Assembly: GCA_963795555.1 (NCBI GenBank)
Contig: CAWCHZ010000002.1
Span: 434,001-498,000 of the forward strand
DNA from: CAWCHZ01 sp963795555
GTDB taxonomy: Bacteria > Actinomycetota > Thermoleophilia > Solirubrobacterales > Solirubrobacteraceae
Length of the DNA: 64,000 nucleotides
Direction: 5' to 3'
The notes beneath the pieces are model-generated. The model worked only from the letters and a program-made list of their open reading frames with translations, did not search any database and was not told the DNA's origin. The position numbers and the translations under genes are program-made. Shown here piece by piece: positions 9,594 to 17,924 of this stretch (position 1 is its first letter; each line of letters begins with the position of its first letter).

Positions 9594-11693
9594 GTGATCG
9601 ACGACCCCCGCAGCGCGGACGATCGGCAGGCACGCGGGGAGCCCCGCTCGGCGGGCAGGAGCGCGCGCTCCACGCGCCAGGAGTCCGACTGGGACTTTCC
9701 GATCTGGCAGCCGGTGCGCTTCGCCGACAGCGACTCGCCCCGCAACTGGCGGCTGCTGCGCGGCTCGCAGGCGCCGAGCGCCACGCGCGGGGCGGGATCG
9801 GCGGGCGCGGCTGGATCGGCGCGCGGCGCGCGGCCGGGGCGCGCGGCTGGACCGGCAGGCGCGACGCGCCCCAGCCGGGGCTTTCGTTCGCCCGTGACGG
9901 CTGCGGGAGCACGCGTAGCCGAGGGGCGGGCGACGGCGGCCCTGCATGAGCAACCTGCGCCGGCGGTGCGGGAGGCCGCGGCGCCGGAGCCCGAGGCATT
10001 TGTCGCGGAGGGGTGGGAGGCCGCGGCCCTGCATGAGCAGGACTTCGACTCGATCGCGATCAGCGGCGAGGACGAGCTCGACGCGACCACCACGGTCAGG
10101 CACGCCCCCGGGCGCGCGCCGTCAACGCGGATTGCCGTCAACACTGCGATCTTCGCCGTCGCGACCGGGCTCTCGCGGATCGCCGGGCTGGTGCGCGAGG
10201 TCGTCGCCTCGTCCTACTTCGCGACGACGGGCGCGTTCTCGGCCTTCACGATCGCCTTCCAGGTCCCCAACCTGCTGCGCAGCCTGTTCGCCGACGCCGC
10301 GCTCTCGGCCGCCTTCGTGCCCGTCTTCTCCGACCTGCTCGAGCAACGGCGCCGGCGCGACGCATTCCGGCTGGCCTCGACGCTGATGCTGCTGATCCTC
10401 TGCGGCCTGGGCCTGCTGACGGTGATCTTCATCGTCGGGGCGCCGGTGATCATGCCGCTGTTCACGGGCGCAAAGTTCACACCGGCGCTGACCCACCTGA
10501 CGGTCGGGCTCTCACAGGTGCTCTTCCCGGTGGTGCTGCTGCTCGGCCTCAACGGGCTCGTGGTCGGCATCCTCAACGCCTACGAGCACTTCACGATCCC
10601 GGCGATCGCACCGCTGGTCTGGAACGTCGTGATCATCGCCCTGCTGATCGTGCTCAAGCCGATGTTCCACGGCATCGATCAGCTCTACGCCTACGCGATC
10701 GGGGTTCTGATCGGCACGATCGTCCAGCTCGCGATGTCCTTGCCGATGCTCGGGCGGCTGGACTTCCGCCTCCAGTTCGCCTTCGATTACCGCGATCCAC
10801 GCGTGCGGCAGGTCTTCCGGCTGATGCTGCCGGTGACGATCGGGCTGGGGATCATCAACTTCGACCTGCTGATCAACTCATCGCTGGGCACGCTGGTCTC
10901 CCAGGACGCGCCCCGCGCGATCGACGCGGCGTTTCGCATCTACATGCTGCCCCAGGGCATGTTCAGCGTCGCGCTGGCCACGGTGCTCTTCCCAGCGCTC
11001 AGCCGGCTGGCCTCGCGGGAGGACTTCACCGGGCTGCGCGGGCTCGCGGGGACCGGCGTGCGCCAGATCTTCCTGCTGCTGATACCGGCGGCGGTGCTGA
11101 CGCTCGTCCTCGCCACGCCGATCGTGCGGCTCGTCTACCAGCATGGCTCCTTCCACGCCCACTCGACGCGGCTGGTCGCGACCGCGCTGTTCTGGTTCTC
11201 CTTCTCGCTGCCGTTTGCGGGCGCCAACCTGATGCTCACGCGGACCTTCTTCTCGTTGCAGCAGCCATGGGTTCCAACTGCGCTGGCGTTCGCCAACCTG
11301 TTGCTCAACGGCGGCCTGTCGCTCGCCCTCTACAAGCCCCTGGGGATTGCCGGCCTGGTGATCGGCACGGCTGCTGCGAGCGCCGGAATGACCTTGGGGC
11401 AGAGCTGGTGGCTCGGCCGGCGGCTGGGCGGCTCGGAGGGCCGGCGCACGGCTGGCGCGGTGAGCCAGATGCTGGTCGCGGCGGCGCTGCTGGGAGTCGT
11501 CGCGCGGTTGTCCTGGAGCGGGCTGGACGCGGTCCTGGGACGCTCGATCCCCGCGCAGATCGTCGCGGTCGGGATCGGCATCGCCCTCGGCTCGGCCGTC
11601 TACGCGTTCGCGGTGACCGCACTGCGGATCCCCGAGGCCCAACAACTGCGCAGGCTGATCGACGAGCGGCTCGCGCGACTGCGGGCGGCCTGA
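9594..11693 (+). CDS. murJ: Lipid II flippase MurJ with long N-terminal extension
   Basis: The 699-aa protein has a MurJ/MVIN core from about residue 178 to the end: TAIFAVATGLSRIAGLVREVVAS, FQVPNLLRSLFADAALSAAFVPVF, and multiple membrane helices, about 14 in all. MurJ moves lipid II across the membrane for peptidoglycan synthesis. The first ~175 residues are an added cytoplasmic extension rich in Ala, Gly, Arg and Pro. It includes an internal repeat (VAEGRATAALHEQ and VAEGWEAAALHEQ) and the segment WDFPIWQPVRFAD, so the protein is longer than typical MurJ (about 500-550 aa). The GTG at 9594 is preceded by a TACTAT hexamer 9 nt upstream. Confidence 0.93.
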   Translation: MIDDPRSADDRQARGEPRSAGRSARSTRQESDWDFPIWQPVRFADSDSPRNWRLLRGSQAPSATRGAGSAGAAGSARGARPGRAAGPAGATRPSRGFRSPVTAAGARVAEGRATAALHEQPAPAVREAAAPEPEAFVAEGWEAAALHEQDFDSIAISGEDELDATTTVRHAPGRAPSTRIAVNTAIFAVATGLSRIAGLVREVVASSYFATTGAFSAFTIAFQVPNLLRSLFADAALSAAFVPVFSDLLEQRRRRDAFRLASTLMLLILCGLGLLTVIFIVGAPVIMPLFTGAKFTPALTHLTVGLSQVLFPVVLLLGLNGLVVGILNAYEHFTIPAIAPLVWNVVIIALLIVLKPMFHGIDQLYAYAIGVLIGTIVQLAMSLPMLGRLDFRLQFAFDYRDPRVRQVFRLMLPVTIGLGIINFDLLINSSLGTLVSQDAPRAIDAAFRIYMLPQGMFSVALATVLFPALSRLASREDFTGLRGLAGTGVRQIFLLLIPAAVLTLVLATPIVRLVYQHGSFHAHSTRLVATALFWFSFSLPFAGANLMLTRTFFSLQQPWVPTALAFANLLLNGGLSLALYKPLGIAGLVIGTAAASAGMTLGQSWWLGRRLGGSEGRRTAGAVSQMLVAAALLGVVARLSWSGLDAVLGRSIPAQIVAVGIGIALGSAVYAFAVTALRIPEAQQLRRLIDERLARLRAA

Positions 11694-11711
11694 CGTCGCT
11701 GCGCCCTGGCC

Positions 11712-11744
11712 TTGACAACCTATGTGAGTGAGTGCATACTCACA
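11712..11744 (+). promoter_or_regulatory. tetR promoter overlapped by its operator
   Basis: TTGACA (11712-11717), a 17-nt spacer and CATACT (11735-11740) form one of the best promoters in the window. The palindrome TGAGT-GCAT-ACTCA (11729-11742, extended to TGTGAGT/ACTCACA in an overlapping register) covers the -10 region. The motif recurs before the MFS gene. A micro-ORF starting GTG at 11748 runs to a TGA overlapping the tetR ATG. Confidence 0.7.
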
Positions 11745-11782
11745 GTAGTGACGGCTCAACAGGTAGCGGGACGGACCAGCCG

Positions 11783-12412
11783 ATGAGCGCCAGCCAAACA
11801 CGGGTCCTGTCGACCGCCGAGGCGCGGCGCGAGGAGGTGCTGGAGGCGGCGCTGACGGTGTTCGCGCAGCGGGGTCTCTATGGCACGCCGACGCTCGACA
11901 TCGCGCGTGCGGCGGGCATCTCGCAGGCCTACCTCTTCCGGCTGTTCCCGACCAAGACAGAGCTGTTCGTGGCGATCGTCGAGCGCAGCTGTGCGCGCGT
12001 ATATGAGACGTTCGCCGCCGCCGCGGCACAGGCGCGCGCGGCCGGCGTCGACGTGATGTGCGTGATGGGGACCGCCTACCAGGGGCTGATCCGTGATCGT
12101 GAGCTGTTGCTGACCCAGCTTCAGGGCCACGCCGCGGCCGGCGAGCCGGAGGTGCGCGACGCGCTGCGGCGCGGCTTTGCGCGCCTCCTCGAGCTGGTCG
12201 AGCGTGAGACCGGCGCTGCGCCGGAGGAGATCCAGCGCTTCTTCGCGATGGGCATGCTGCTCAACGTGATCGCCGCGATGGAGGCCGATCAGCTCCCCGA
12301 GCATTGGGCGCGCGTGCTGGCGAGCAAGGGCGAGGACGGAGAGGACCTCGCGCGCGGGGCCGCCGCTGCAGCGACCGCCGGTGCAACGACCGACAAGCGC
12401 GGCGAGGGCTAG
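11783..12412 (+). CDS. TetR-family repressor of the adjacent exporter
   Basis: The 209-aa product has an N-terminal TetR helix-turn-helix (about residues 14-60: ARREEVLEAALTVFAQRGLYGTPTLDIARAAGISQAYLFRLFPTK) and a helical ligand-binding half. I choose the ATG at 11783; the upstream in-frame GTG at 11732 lies inside the promoter. The operator in its own promoter and the matching sequence before the MFS gene indicate that it represses both itself and the exporter. The last coding bases form part of a terminator hairpin. The ligand is probably a toxic hydrophobic compound, by analogy with similar pairs. Confidence 0.9.
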   Translation: MSASQTRVLSTAEARREEVLEAALTVFAQRGLYGTPTLDIARAAGISQAYLFRLFPTKTELFVAIVERSCARVYETFAAAAAQARAAGVDVMCVMGTAYQGLIRDRELLLTQLQGHAAAGEPEVRDALRRGFARLLELVERETGAAPEEIQRFFAMGMLLNVIAAMEADQLPEHWARVLASKGEDGEDLARGAAAAATAGATTDKRGEG

Positions 12413-12438
12413 CCCAGCCGCGCTTGGCCTCTTTTTTT
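12394..12438 (+). terminator. Intrinsic terminator overlapping the tetR stop
   Basis: Arms CAAGCGCGGC (12394-12403) and GCCGCGCTTG (12417-12426) enclose an inner GGGCTAGCCC palindrome that carries the tetR stop codon. A run of seven T residues follows at 12432-12438. It separates tetR transcription from the exporter gene, so the latter needs its own promoter. Confidence 0.8.
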
Positions 12439-12449
12439 GGGACACAAAA

Positions 12450-12465
12450 TGAGTGACTGCTCACA
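12450..12465 (+). promoter_or_regulatory. Second TetR operator, before the MFS gene
   Basis: TGAGTGACTGCTCACA matches the tetR operator TGAGTGCATACTCACA at 13 of 16 positions and keeps the TGAG/CTCA arms. An ATG within it (12449) opens a 20-codon micro-ORF that ends in the ATGA of the exporter start. Confidence 0.65.
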
Positions 12466-12507
12466 CACAGAGTCGGGCGGTGGGCTCGGCAGATCAGGAG
12501 GCGGCAG

Positions 12508-13971
12508 ATGACTCGGCAGACAGCAACGACAGTCGACGGGGCGCGGCTTGCCGCTGGGCGGTCGCGCATGCGGGGAGCCGGCTGGACGCTGGCGATCGTC
12601 TCGGTGGCGCTGTTCATGACGGCGCTCGACAACCTCGTCGTGACGACGGCGTTGCCGTCGATCAGGCGCGCATTGGGGGCCTCGATCCAGTCGCTGGAAT
12701 GGACGGTCAATGCCTACACGCTGTCCTTCGCCGTGCTGCTGCTGACCGGCGCGGCGTTGGGTGATCGCTTCGGGCGCAAGCGCATGTTCAGGATCGGGCT
12801 GGCCCTGTTCACCGCCGCCAGCGCCGGCGCCGCGCTGGCGCCCAGCGCCGGCGCGCTGATCGCCGCGCGCGCGATCCAGGGCTTCGGCGCGGCGATCGTG
12901 CTGCCGCTGACGCTGACGTTGCTGTCGGAGGCCGTGCCGCAGCAGAAGCGTGGACTGGCGCTGGGCATCTGGAGCGGCGTCAGCGGACTGGGCATCGCGA
13001 CGGGGCCGCTGATCGGCGGCGCGGTCGTCAGCGGGATCGCCTGGCAGTGGATCTTCTGGCTCAACGTGCCGATCGGCATCGTGCTGCTGCCACTCGCTGG
13101 GCGCATGCTGCAGGAGTCCCACGGCCCCAACCGGCGTCTGGACCTGCCGGGCCTGGTGCTCGCCGGCGCGGGCCTGCTGGGCCTTGTGTTCGGCATCGTG
13201 CGCGGCCAGTCGCTGGGCTGGATGAGCAGCGCGATCCTCGCGCCGCTCGCCGGCGGCGCGGCGCTGCTGGTCGGCTTCGTGGTCTGGGAGCTGCGCACGC
13301 GGACGCCGATGCTGCCGATGCGCTTCTTCCGCTCGCGCGCGTTCGCCGCGACCAACGGGCTGTCGCTGACGATGTTCTTCGGAATCTTCGGCTCGATCTT
13401 CCTGCTGGCCCAGTTCTTCCAGACCGCGCAGCACTACAGCCCCTTCGAGGCCGGGCTGCGCACGCTGCCGTGGACGGCGATGCCGATGATCGTCGCGCCG
13501 ATCGCCGGCGTGCTGAGCGACCGCATCGGCTCGCGGCCGCTGATGGCCGGCGGGCTCGCGCTTCAATCGGCCGCCCTGGCCTGGCTGTCGGCGATCACCT
13601 CGCCGACCGTTCCCTACGGCGAGCTGGTGCTGCCGTTCATCATGGCCGGCAGTGGCATGGCGATGGTCTTTGCGCCGGCCGCCAACGCCGTGCTCGGCGC
13701 CGTGCGCCCCGAGGAGGCCGGACAGGCCTCGGGCGCGACCAACGCGATCCGCGAGCTGGGTGGCGTGCTCGGCGTCGCCGTGCTGGCCTCGGTGTTCGCT
13801 GCGCACGGCTCCTACGCTTCGCCGGTCACATTCACCGCCGGGTTGGCGGCGGCAACCCCGGTCGGCGCCGGCGTGCTCGGCGTCGGAGCGCTGATCGCGC
13901 TGCTGGTGCCCGGACGGCGGCGTGGCGCTCGCTCCGCCGCGGCAGAGCCGGCGGGTGCGCTGGCGACCTGA
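12508..13971 (+). CDS. DHA2-family (EmrB/QacA-like) MFS efflux transporter
   Basis: This 487-aa membrane protein has about 14 predicted transmembrane helices. It carries the family motifs LDNLVVTTALPSIRRALG (motif D1 region), GDRFGRKRMF (motif A, loop 2-3), IGGAVVSGIAWQWIFWLNVPIG (motif C) and SDRIGSRPLMAGG (second A-like loop). DHA2 proteins expel drugs, dyes or metabolites using the proton gradient. AGGAGG at 12497-12502 precedes the ATG. It lies behind a copy of the TetR operator, so it is most likely induced when the repressor binds the exported substrate. Confidence 0.93.
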   Translation: MTRQTATTVDGARLAAGRSRMRGAGWTLAIVSVALFMTALDNLVVTTALPSIRRALGASIQSLEWTVNAYTLSFAVLLLTGAALGDRFGRKRMFRIGLALFTAASAGAALAPSAGALIAARAIQGFGAAIVLPLTLTLLSEAVPQQKRGLALGIWSGVSGLGIATGPLIGGAVVSGIAWQWIFWLNVPIGIVLLPLAGRMLQESHGPNRRLDLPGLVLAGAGLLGLVFGIVRGQSLGWMSSAILAPLAGGAALLVGFVVWELRTRTPMLPMRFFRSRAFAATNGLSLTMFFGIFGSIFLLAQFFQTAQHYSPFEAGLRTLPWTAMPMIVAPIAGVLSDRIGSRPLMAGGLALQSAALAWLSAITSPTVPYGELVLPFIMAGSGMAMVFAPAANAVLGAVRPEEAGQASGATNAIRELGGVLGVAVLASVFAAHGSYASPVTFTAGLAAATPVGAGVLGVGALIALLVPGRRRGARSAAAEPAGALAT

Positions 13972-14025
13972 GGCATGAGGGGGCGGCGGGCGCGCAGGCG
14001 GCCCCGCCGCCTACCCTGTGGCTGA

Positions 14026-15843
14026 ATGGCAGACCAGTCCCTGATCCGCAACTTCTCGATCATCGCCCACATCGACCACGGCAAGTCGACGCTGGCCGAC
14101 CGCATCCTCGAGCTCACGCACACCGTCGACGCGCGGACGATGCGCGCGCAGCTGCTGGACTCGATGGATCTCGAGCGCGAGCGCGGCATCACGATCAAGG
14201 CGCAGGCGGTGCGCGTCTTCTACGAGGCCCGCGATGGCCAGGTCTACCAGCTGCATCTGATCGACACGCCGGGCCACGTCGACTTCACCTACGAGGTGTC
14301 GCGCTCGCTGGCCGCGTGCGAGGGCGCGCTGCTGGTCGTCGACGCCTCGCAGGGTGTCGAGGCCCAGACGCTAGCGAACACCTACCTGGCGATCGAGTCG
14401 GGGCTCGAGCTGATCCCCTGCCTGAACAAGATCGACCTGCCCGGCGCCGAGCCCGAGCGCGTCGCCGCCGAGGTGACCGAGCTGCTCGGCGAGCCCGCGG
14501 AGGACGTGCTGCGGATCAGCGCCAAGACCGGCGAGGGGGTCGTCGAGGTGCTCGAGCGGCTCGTCGCGCAGGTCCCCGCGCCCAGCGGCGATCCCGACGC
14601 CCCGCCGCGCGCGCTGATCTTCGACTCGGAGTTCGACCAGTACCGCGGCGTGATCGCCTACGTGCGGGTCGTCGACGGCACATTCGCGCGCGGCGCGCGG
14701 ATCCGCGCGATGCAGGCGGGCACCGAGGCCGAGATCGACGACATCGGCTTCTTCACGCCGAAGCTGACACCGTCTCAAGAGCTCGGGCCGGGAGAGGTTG
14801 GGTTCGTGATCACCGGCATCAAGGACGTCACGCGGCTGCGCGTCGGCGACACGCTGACCACGCTCGCGCGTCCGGCGACGGCGCCGCTGCCGGGCTATCG
14901 CGACGTCAAGCCGATGGTCTTCTGCGGCCTGTTCCCCACCGACTCGGATCGCTTCCCCGAGCTGCGCGACGCGCTGGAGAAGCTGTCGCTCAACGACGCC
15001 GCCCTGTCCTGGGAGCCCGAGACCTCCGACGCGCTCGGCTTCGGCTTTCGCTGCGGCTTTCTGGGCCTGCTGCACATGGACATCGTGCGTGAGCGCCTGG
15101 AGCGCGAGTACGACCTCGAGCTGCTGGCGACGATGCCCTCGGTGGAGCTCGCGGTGACGCTCACCGACGGCAGCGAGGTCACGGTCCACAACCCGACCGA
15201 CATGCCCGCGGCCGGCGTGATCGGCGAGGTGCGCGAGCCCTACATCCGCGCCTCGATCATCGCCCCCAAGCAGTACATCGGAGCGATCATGGAGCTCTGC
15301 CAGGAGCGCCGCGGCGAGCACACCGGCATGCACTTCCTCTCGCCGGAGCGCGTCCAGCTGACCTATGACCTGCCGCTCGCGGAGATCGTGCTCGACTTCT
15401 TCGATCAGCTCAAGTCGCGCACGCGCGGCTATGCCTCACTGGACTACGACGTGCTCGGGATGCGGCCATCGGACCTCGTCAAGCTCGACATCCTGCTCGC
15501 CGGCGATCCGGTCGACGCGCTGTCGATGGTCGTGCACCGCGACAAGGCCTACGAGATCGGCCGGGCGCTCGCCGAGAAGCTGCGCGTCAAGATCCCACGC
15601 CAGCAGTACGACGTCCCGATCCAGGCGGCGATCGGCGCGCACATGATCGCGCGCGAGACGATCAAGGCCTACCGCAAGGACGTCACCGCCAAGTGCTACG
15701 GCGGCGACATCACGCGCAAGCGCAAGCTGCTCGAGCGTCAGAAGGCTGGCAAGAGGCGGATGAAGCAGGTTGGTCGGATCGAGGTGCCCCAGGAGGCGTT
15801 CCTGGCGGTGCTCGAGCTCGGCGACAACGGCGATCGGCGCTAG
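14026..15843 (+). CDS. lepA: Elongation factor 4 (LepA)
   Basis: The 605-aa translational GTPase has G1 AHIDHGKSTLAD, the switch region RERGITIKAQAV, G3 DTPGHVDF, G4 NKIDLPGA, EF-G-like domains and the LepA-specific C-terminal domain (RKRKLLERQKAGKRRMKQVGRIEVPQEAF). It acts on stalled or mistranslocated ribosomes. Length is normal. TACCCT at 14012-14017 sits 8 nt before the ATG, and no Shine-Dalgarno is present, so the mRNA may be leaderless. In many actinobacteria hemW follows lepA; here a MaoC pair takes that place. Confidence 0.98.
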   Translation: MADQSLIRNFSIIAHIDHGKSTLADRILELTHTVDARTMRAQLLDSMDLERERGITIKAQAVRVFYEARDGQVYQLHLIDTPGHVDFTYEVSRSLAACEGALLVVDASQGVEAQTLANTYLAIESGLELIPCLNKIDLPGAEPERVAAEVTELLGEPAEDVLRISAKTGEGVVEVLERLVAQVPAPSGDPDAPPRALIFDSEFDQYRGVIAYVRVVDGTFARGARIRAMQAGTEAEIDDIGFFTPKLTPSQELGPGEVGFVITGIKDVTRLRVGDTLTTLARPATAPLPGYRDVKPMVFCGLFPTDSDRFPELRDALEKLSLNDAALSWEPETSDALGFGFRCGFLGLLHMDIVRERLEREYDLELLATMPSVELAVTLTDGSEVTVHNPTDMPAAGVIGEVREPYIRASIIAPKQYIGAIMELCQERRGEHTGMHFLSPERVQLTYDLPLAEIVLDFFDQLKSRTRGYASLDYDVLGMRPSDLVKLDILLAGDPVDALSMVVHRDKAYEIGRALAEKLRVKIPRQQYDVPIQAAIGAHMIARETIKAYRKDVTAKCYGGDITRKRKLLERQKAGKRRMKQVGRIEVPQEAFLAVLELGDNGDRR

Positions 15844-15932
15844 GTGTAAGCCCGGGGCAGGCTGTCGCCGCGGGCGCTGGGCGGCCTCGCAGTCAAGCGC
15901 GGCGTCGAGCCTGACGCTAGGCTGCCCCGACC

Positions 15933-16376
15933 GTGGCCGTCAACGACCAGGCAGTCGGTAAGCGCTACCCGGCCGTCGACTATGTCGTCGGGCGCGAGAA
16001 GATCCGCGAGTACGCCCGCGCCGTTGGCGAGACCGATCCGGTGCATCACGACCTTGCGGCCGCTCGGGCGGCGGGGCATCGCGACCTCGTCGCCCCGCCG
16101 ATGTTTGCGGTCGTCTACACCTCCGCGGCGATTGCCGCTCCACTCAGCGACCCGGAGGTCGGCATCGACTTCGCGATGCTCGTCCACGGCGAGCAGGAGT
16201 TCCGTTGGGGTCTGCTCGTGATCGCTGGCGACGAGATCTCGACGACCACGGTGGTGGCGCAGATCCGCGCGCGGACGGGCCTGGGCTACTACGTCTTCGA
16301 GACCACCTCGTTGCGCCAGGACGGCGAGACCGTCTGCAGCGGCACCTGGACGATGATCGTGCGGGAGGCGTCGTGA
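15933..16376 (+). CDS. MaoC-like dehydratase subunit, HadA type
   Basis: The 147-aa protein has the N-terminal-type MaoC/hot-dog fold of FAS1/HadA dehydratases: YVVGREKIREYARAVGETDPVHHD, APPMFAVVY, GEQEFRW and a final strand GTWTMIVRE. HadA-type subunits stabilise a catalytic HadB partner, and the next gene encodes just such a partner. Together they would dehydrate (3R)-hydroxyacyl thioesters in a fatty-acid type pathway. The GTG start follows TAGGCT by 9 nt. The junction to the next gene is GTGA and is duplicated. The substrate cannot be read from sequence. Confidence 0.82.
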   Translation: MAVNDQAVGKRYPAVDYVVGREKIREYARAVGETDPVHHDLAAARAAGHRDLVAPPMFAVVYTSAAIAAPLSDPEVGIDFAMLVHGEQEFRWGLLVIAGDEISTTTVVAQIRARTGLGYYVFETTSLRQDGETVCSGTWTMIVREAS

Positions 16377-16428
16377 GCGGCCGCGAGGAAGGCGTCGTGA
16401 GCGGCTGCGAGGAAGGCGTCGTGAGCGA
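16373..16428 (+). repeat. 24-nt tandem repeat of the MaoC gene junction
   Basis: The 24-nt unit GTGAGCGGC(C/T)GCGAGGAAGGC + GTC runs 16373-16396 and 16397-16420, with a third partial copy GTGAGCGAG from 16421. Each copy offers a GTG preceded by GAGGAAGG-type sequence, so three equivalent start sites lie in frame. The ancestral junction was probably a single GTGA overlap. Confidence 0.85.
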
Positions 16429-16813
16429 GTGGCAGCCCGGCAGCGCGCTGCCCGCGCTCACCGTCCTGCCGGATCGCTACGTCACCGTCCGCTACGCCGG
16501 CGCCTCCGGAGACTTCAACCCGATCCACATCGACGACGAGCTCGCGCGCTCGGTCGGCCTGCCCGGACGCATCCTGCACGGCCTCTACTCGATGGCGCAG
16601 GTCGCGCGCGCGCTGACGGCGGCTGCGGGTGGCCCGCACCATCTGCGCAGCCTGTCGGTGCAGTTCCGCGCGCCGGCGGTCCCCGAGCAGGCGCTGGTCG
16701 TCACGGCCACGGTGCGTGAGCTGCAAGAGGGCGTCGCGATCGTCGATGCGGTCGTGCGCCAGGGAGACAAGCGGGTGATCCGCAACGCCCGCGCCGAGCT
16801 GGTGCTCGGCTGA
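16373..16813 (+). CDS. MaoC-like dehydratase subunit, HadB type (catalytic)
   Basis: Up to 146 aa; the folded domain begins at WQPGSALPAL and spans about 130 aa. It carries the catalytic hydratase motif: Asp and His in GASGDFNPIHIDDELARSVGLPGRILHGLYSMAQ, the (R)-specific hydratase 2 signature. With the upstream HadA-like subunit it should form a heterodimeric (R)-3-hydroxyacyl thioester dehydratase. Three in-frame GTG starts (16373, 16397, 16421) come from a 24-nt tandem repeat; I list the outermost, which overlaps the upstream stop as GTGA. The shortest product (130 aa) is equally plausible. Confidence 0.83.
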   Translation: MSGREEGVVSGCEEGVVSEWQPGSALPALTVLPDRYVTVRYAGASGDFNPIHIDDELARSVGLPGRILHGLYSMAQVARALTAAAGGPHHLRSLSVQFRAPAVPEQALVVTATVRELQEGVAIVDAVVRQGDKRVIRNARAELVLG

Positions 16814-16887
16814 GCGCTCCCCGCTGCGCTGCTGCAGCGCGACCTGCAGCAGGCCGTGGCGCGACTGGGCGGCGCCCCCGTCGCTTC

Positions 16888-16893
16888 TACAAT
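16888..16893 (+). promoter_or_regulatory. -10 element of hrcA, leaderless spacing
   Basis: TACAAT ends 8 nt before the hrcA ATG. No CIRCE palindrome is present in the 88-nt gap, so HrcA does not appear to regulate itself through the classical site here. Confidence 0.5.
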
Positions 16894-16901
16894 CAGCCCA
16901 G

Positions 16902-17924
16902 ATGCTGAGCCCGCTGAGCCCCCGCCAGGAGCTGATCCTCCGCAAGCTCGTCGAAGAGCATCAGGAGGCCGGTCAGCCCGTGGGCTCCAAGGCGCTCGCG
17001 TCCGATCGTGAGATGAGCTGGGGCCCATCGACGATCCGACACGAGCTGGCGGTGCTCGAGGAGTACGGGCTGCTGGAGCATCCCCACACCTCGGCCGGGC
17101 GGGTGCCCACCGATGCCGGCTATCGCTACTTCGTCGATCGGCTGCTGACCGTCGACGAGGGCGAGTCGCTCGACCTGTCGCTGATGCGCAGCGAGGTCGA
17201 CGAGGCCATGCGCGTCACCACGGAGACGCTCTCGCAGGTGACCAACCTGCTGGCAATCGTCTCGTCTCCGCCAGTCGACACCGCGACGATCCGCCACATC
17301 GAGGTCCTGCGGCTGCAGCCGCACGTGGCGATGGTCGTGATCATCACCTCCACCGGTGGCGTCTCCAAGCGCATGTTCACCTTCGACGCGCCGCTGGATC
17401 CGGGCCTGGTGAGCTGGGCGGCCAGCTACCTCAACGAGCAGCTGGTCGGCCTCGGGCTGGGCGCCAGGATGCTCGGGCAGCGCCTCGGCGACCCGTCATT
17501 CTCGCCGCGCGAGCAGCGCTTCATCGACGCGCTGCGCCCGGCGTTCCGCCAGCTGGCCGAGACCGCCCATGACAGCCTCTACATCGACGGAGCCACGCGG
17601 CTGCTCTCCGAGCACCGCCTTGGCGATCTGACGCAGATCAACGAGCTGATGGAGATGCTCGAGCGTCGGGTGACGCTGCTCGGCGTGCTCAGCGCCGCGC
17701 TCGCCCAGCGCGACGTCTACGTCCGCATCGGGCACGAGAACGAGCTGCCCGCGCTGCGACGCCTGGCCGTGGTCGCCGCATCCTATGGGCTGCCACAGCG
17801 CTCGCTCGGTGCGGTCTCGGTGATCGGGCCGGTGCGAATGGACTACGCGACGGCGATCCACTCAGTGCGGGCGGCAGCCGCGCAGCTGTCGCGCTTCGTC
17901 GAAGACGTCTACGACGAAGCCTGA
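16902..17924 (+). CDS. hrcA: Heat-inducible transcription repressor HrcA
   Basis: The 340-aa protein has an N-terminal winged helix (LSPRQELILRKLVEEHQEAGQPVGSKAL, STIRHELAVLEEYGLLEHPHTSAGRVPTD) and the HrcA GAF-like dimerisation region (about 110-300). HrcA represses chaperone genes by binding CIRCE elements and depends on GroEL for folding. It is followed by dnaJ with a duplicated stop/start junction. No CIRCE site occurs in this window, so its targets (groES/groEL, probably) lie elsewhere. Confidence 0.95.
   Translation: MLSPLSPRQELILRKLVEEHQEAGQPVGSKALASDREMSWGPSTIRHELAVLEEYGLLEHPHTSAGRVPTDAGYRYFVDRLLTVDEGESLDLSLMRSEVDEAMRVTTETLSQVTNLLAIVSSPPVDTATIRHIEVLRLQPHVAMVVIITSTGGVSKRMFTFDAPLDPGLVSWAASYLNEQLVGLGLGARMLGQRLGDPSFSPREQRFIDALRPAFRQLAETAHDSLYIDGATRLLSEHRLGDLTQINELMEMLERRVTLLGVLSAALAQRDVYVRIGHENELPALRRLAVVAASYGLPQRSLGAVSVIGPVRMDYATAIHSVRAAAAQLSRFVEDVYDEA

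Noticed and set aside
16814..16901. Search for a CIRCE element before hrcA
   Set aside because: No TTAGCACTC/GAGTGCTAA arms are present. The GTAGCAC/GTGCTAC repeat at 1222-1240 is different and belongs to vapBC.
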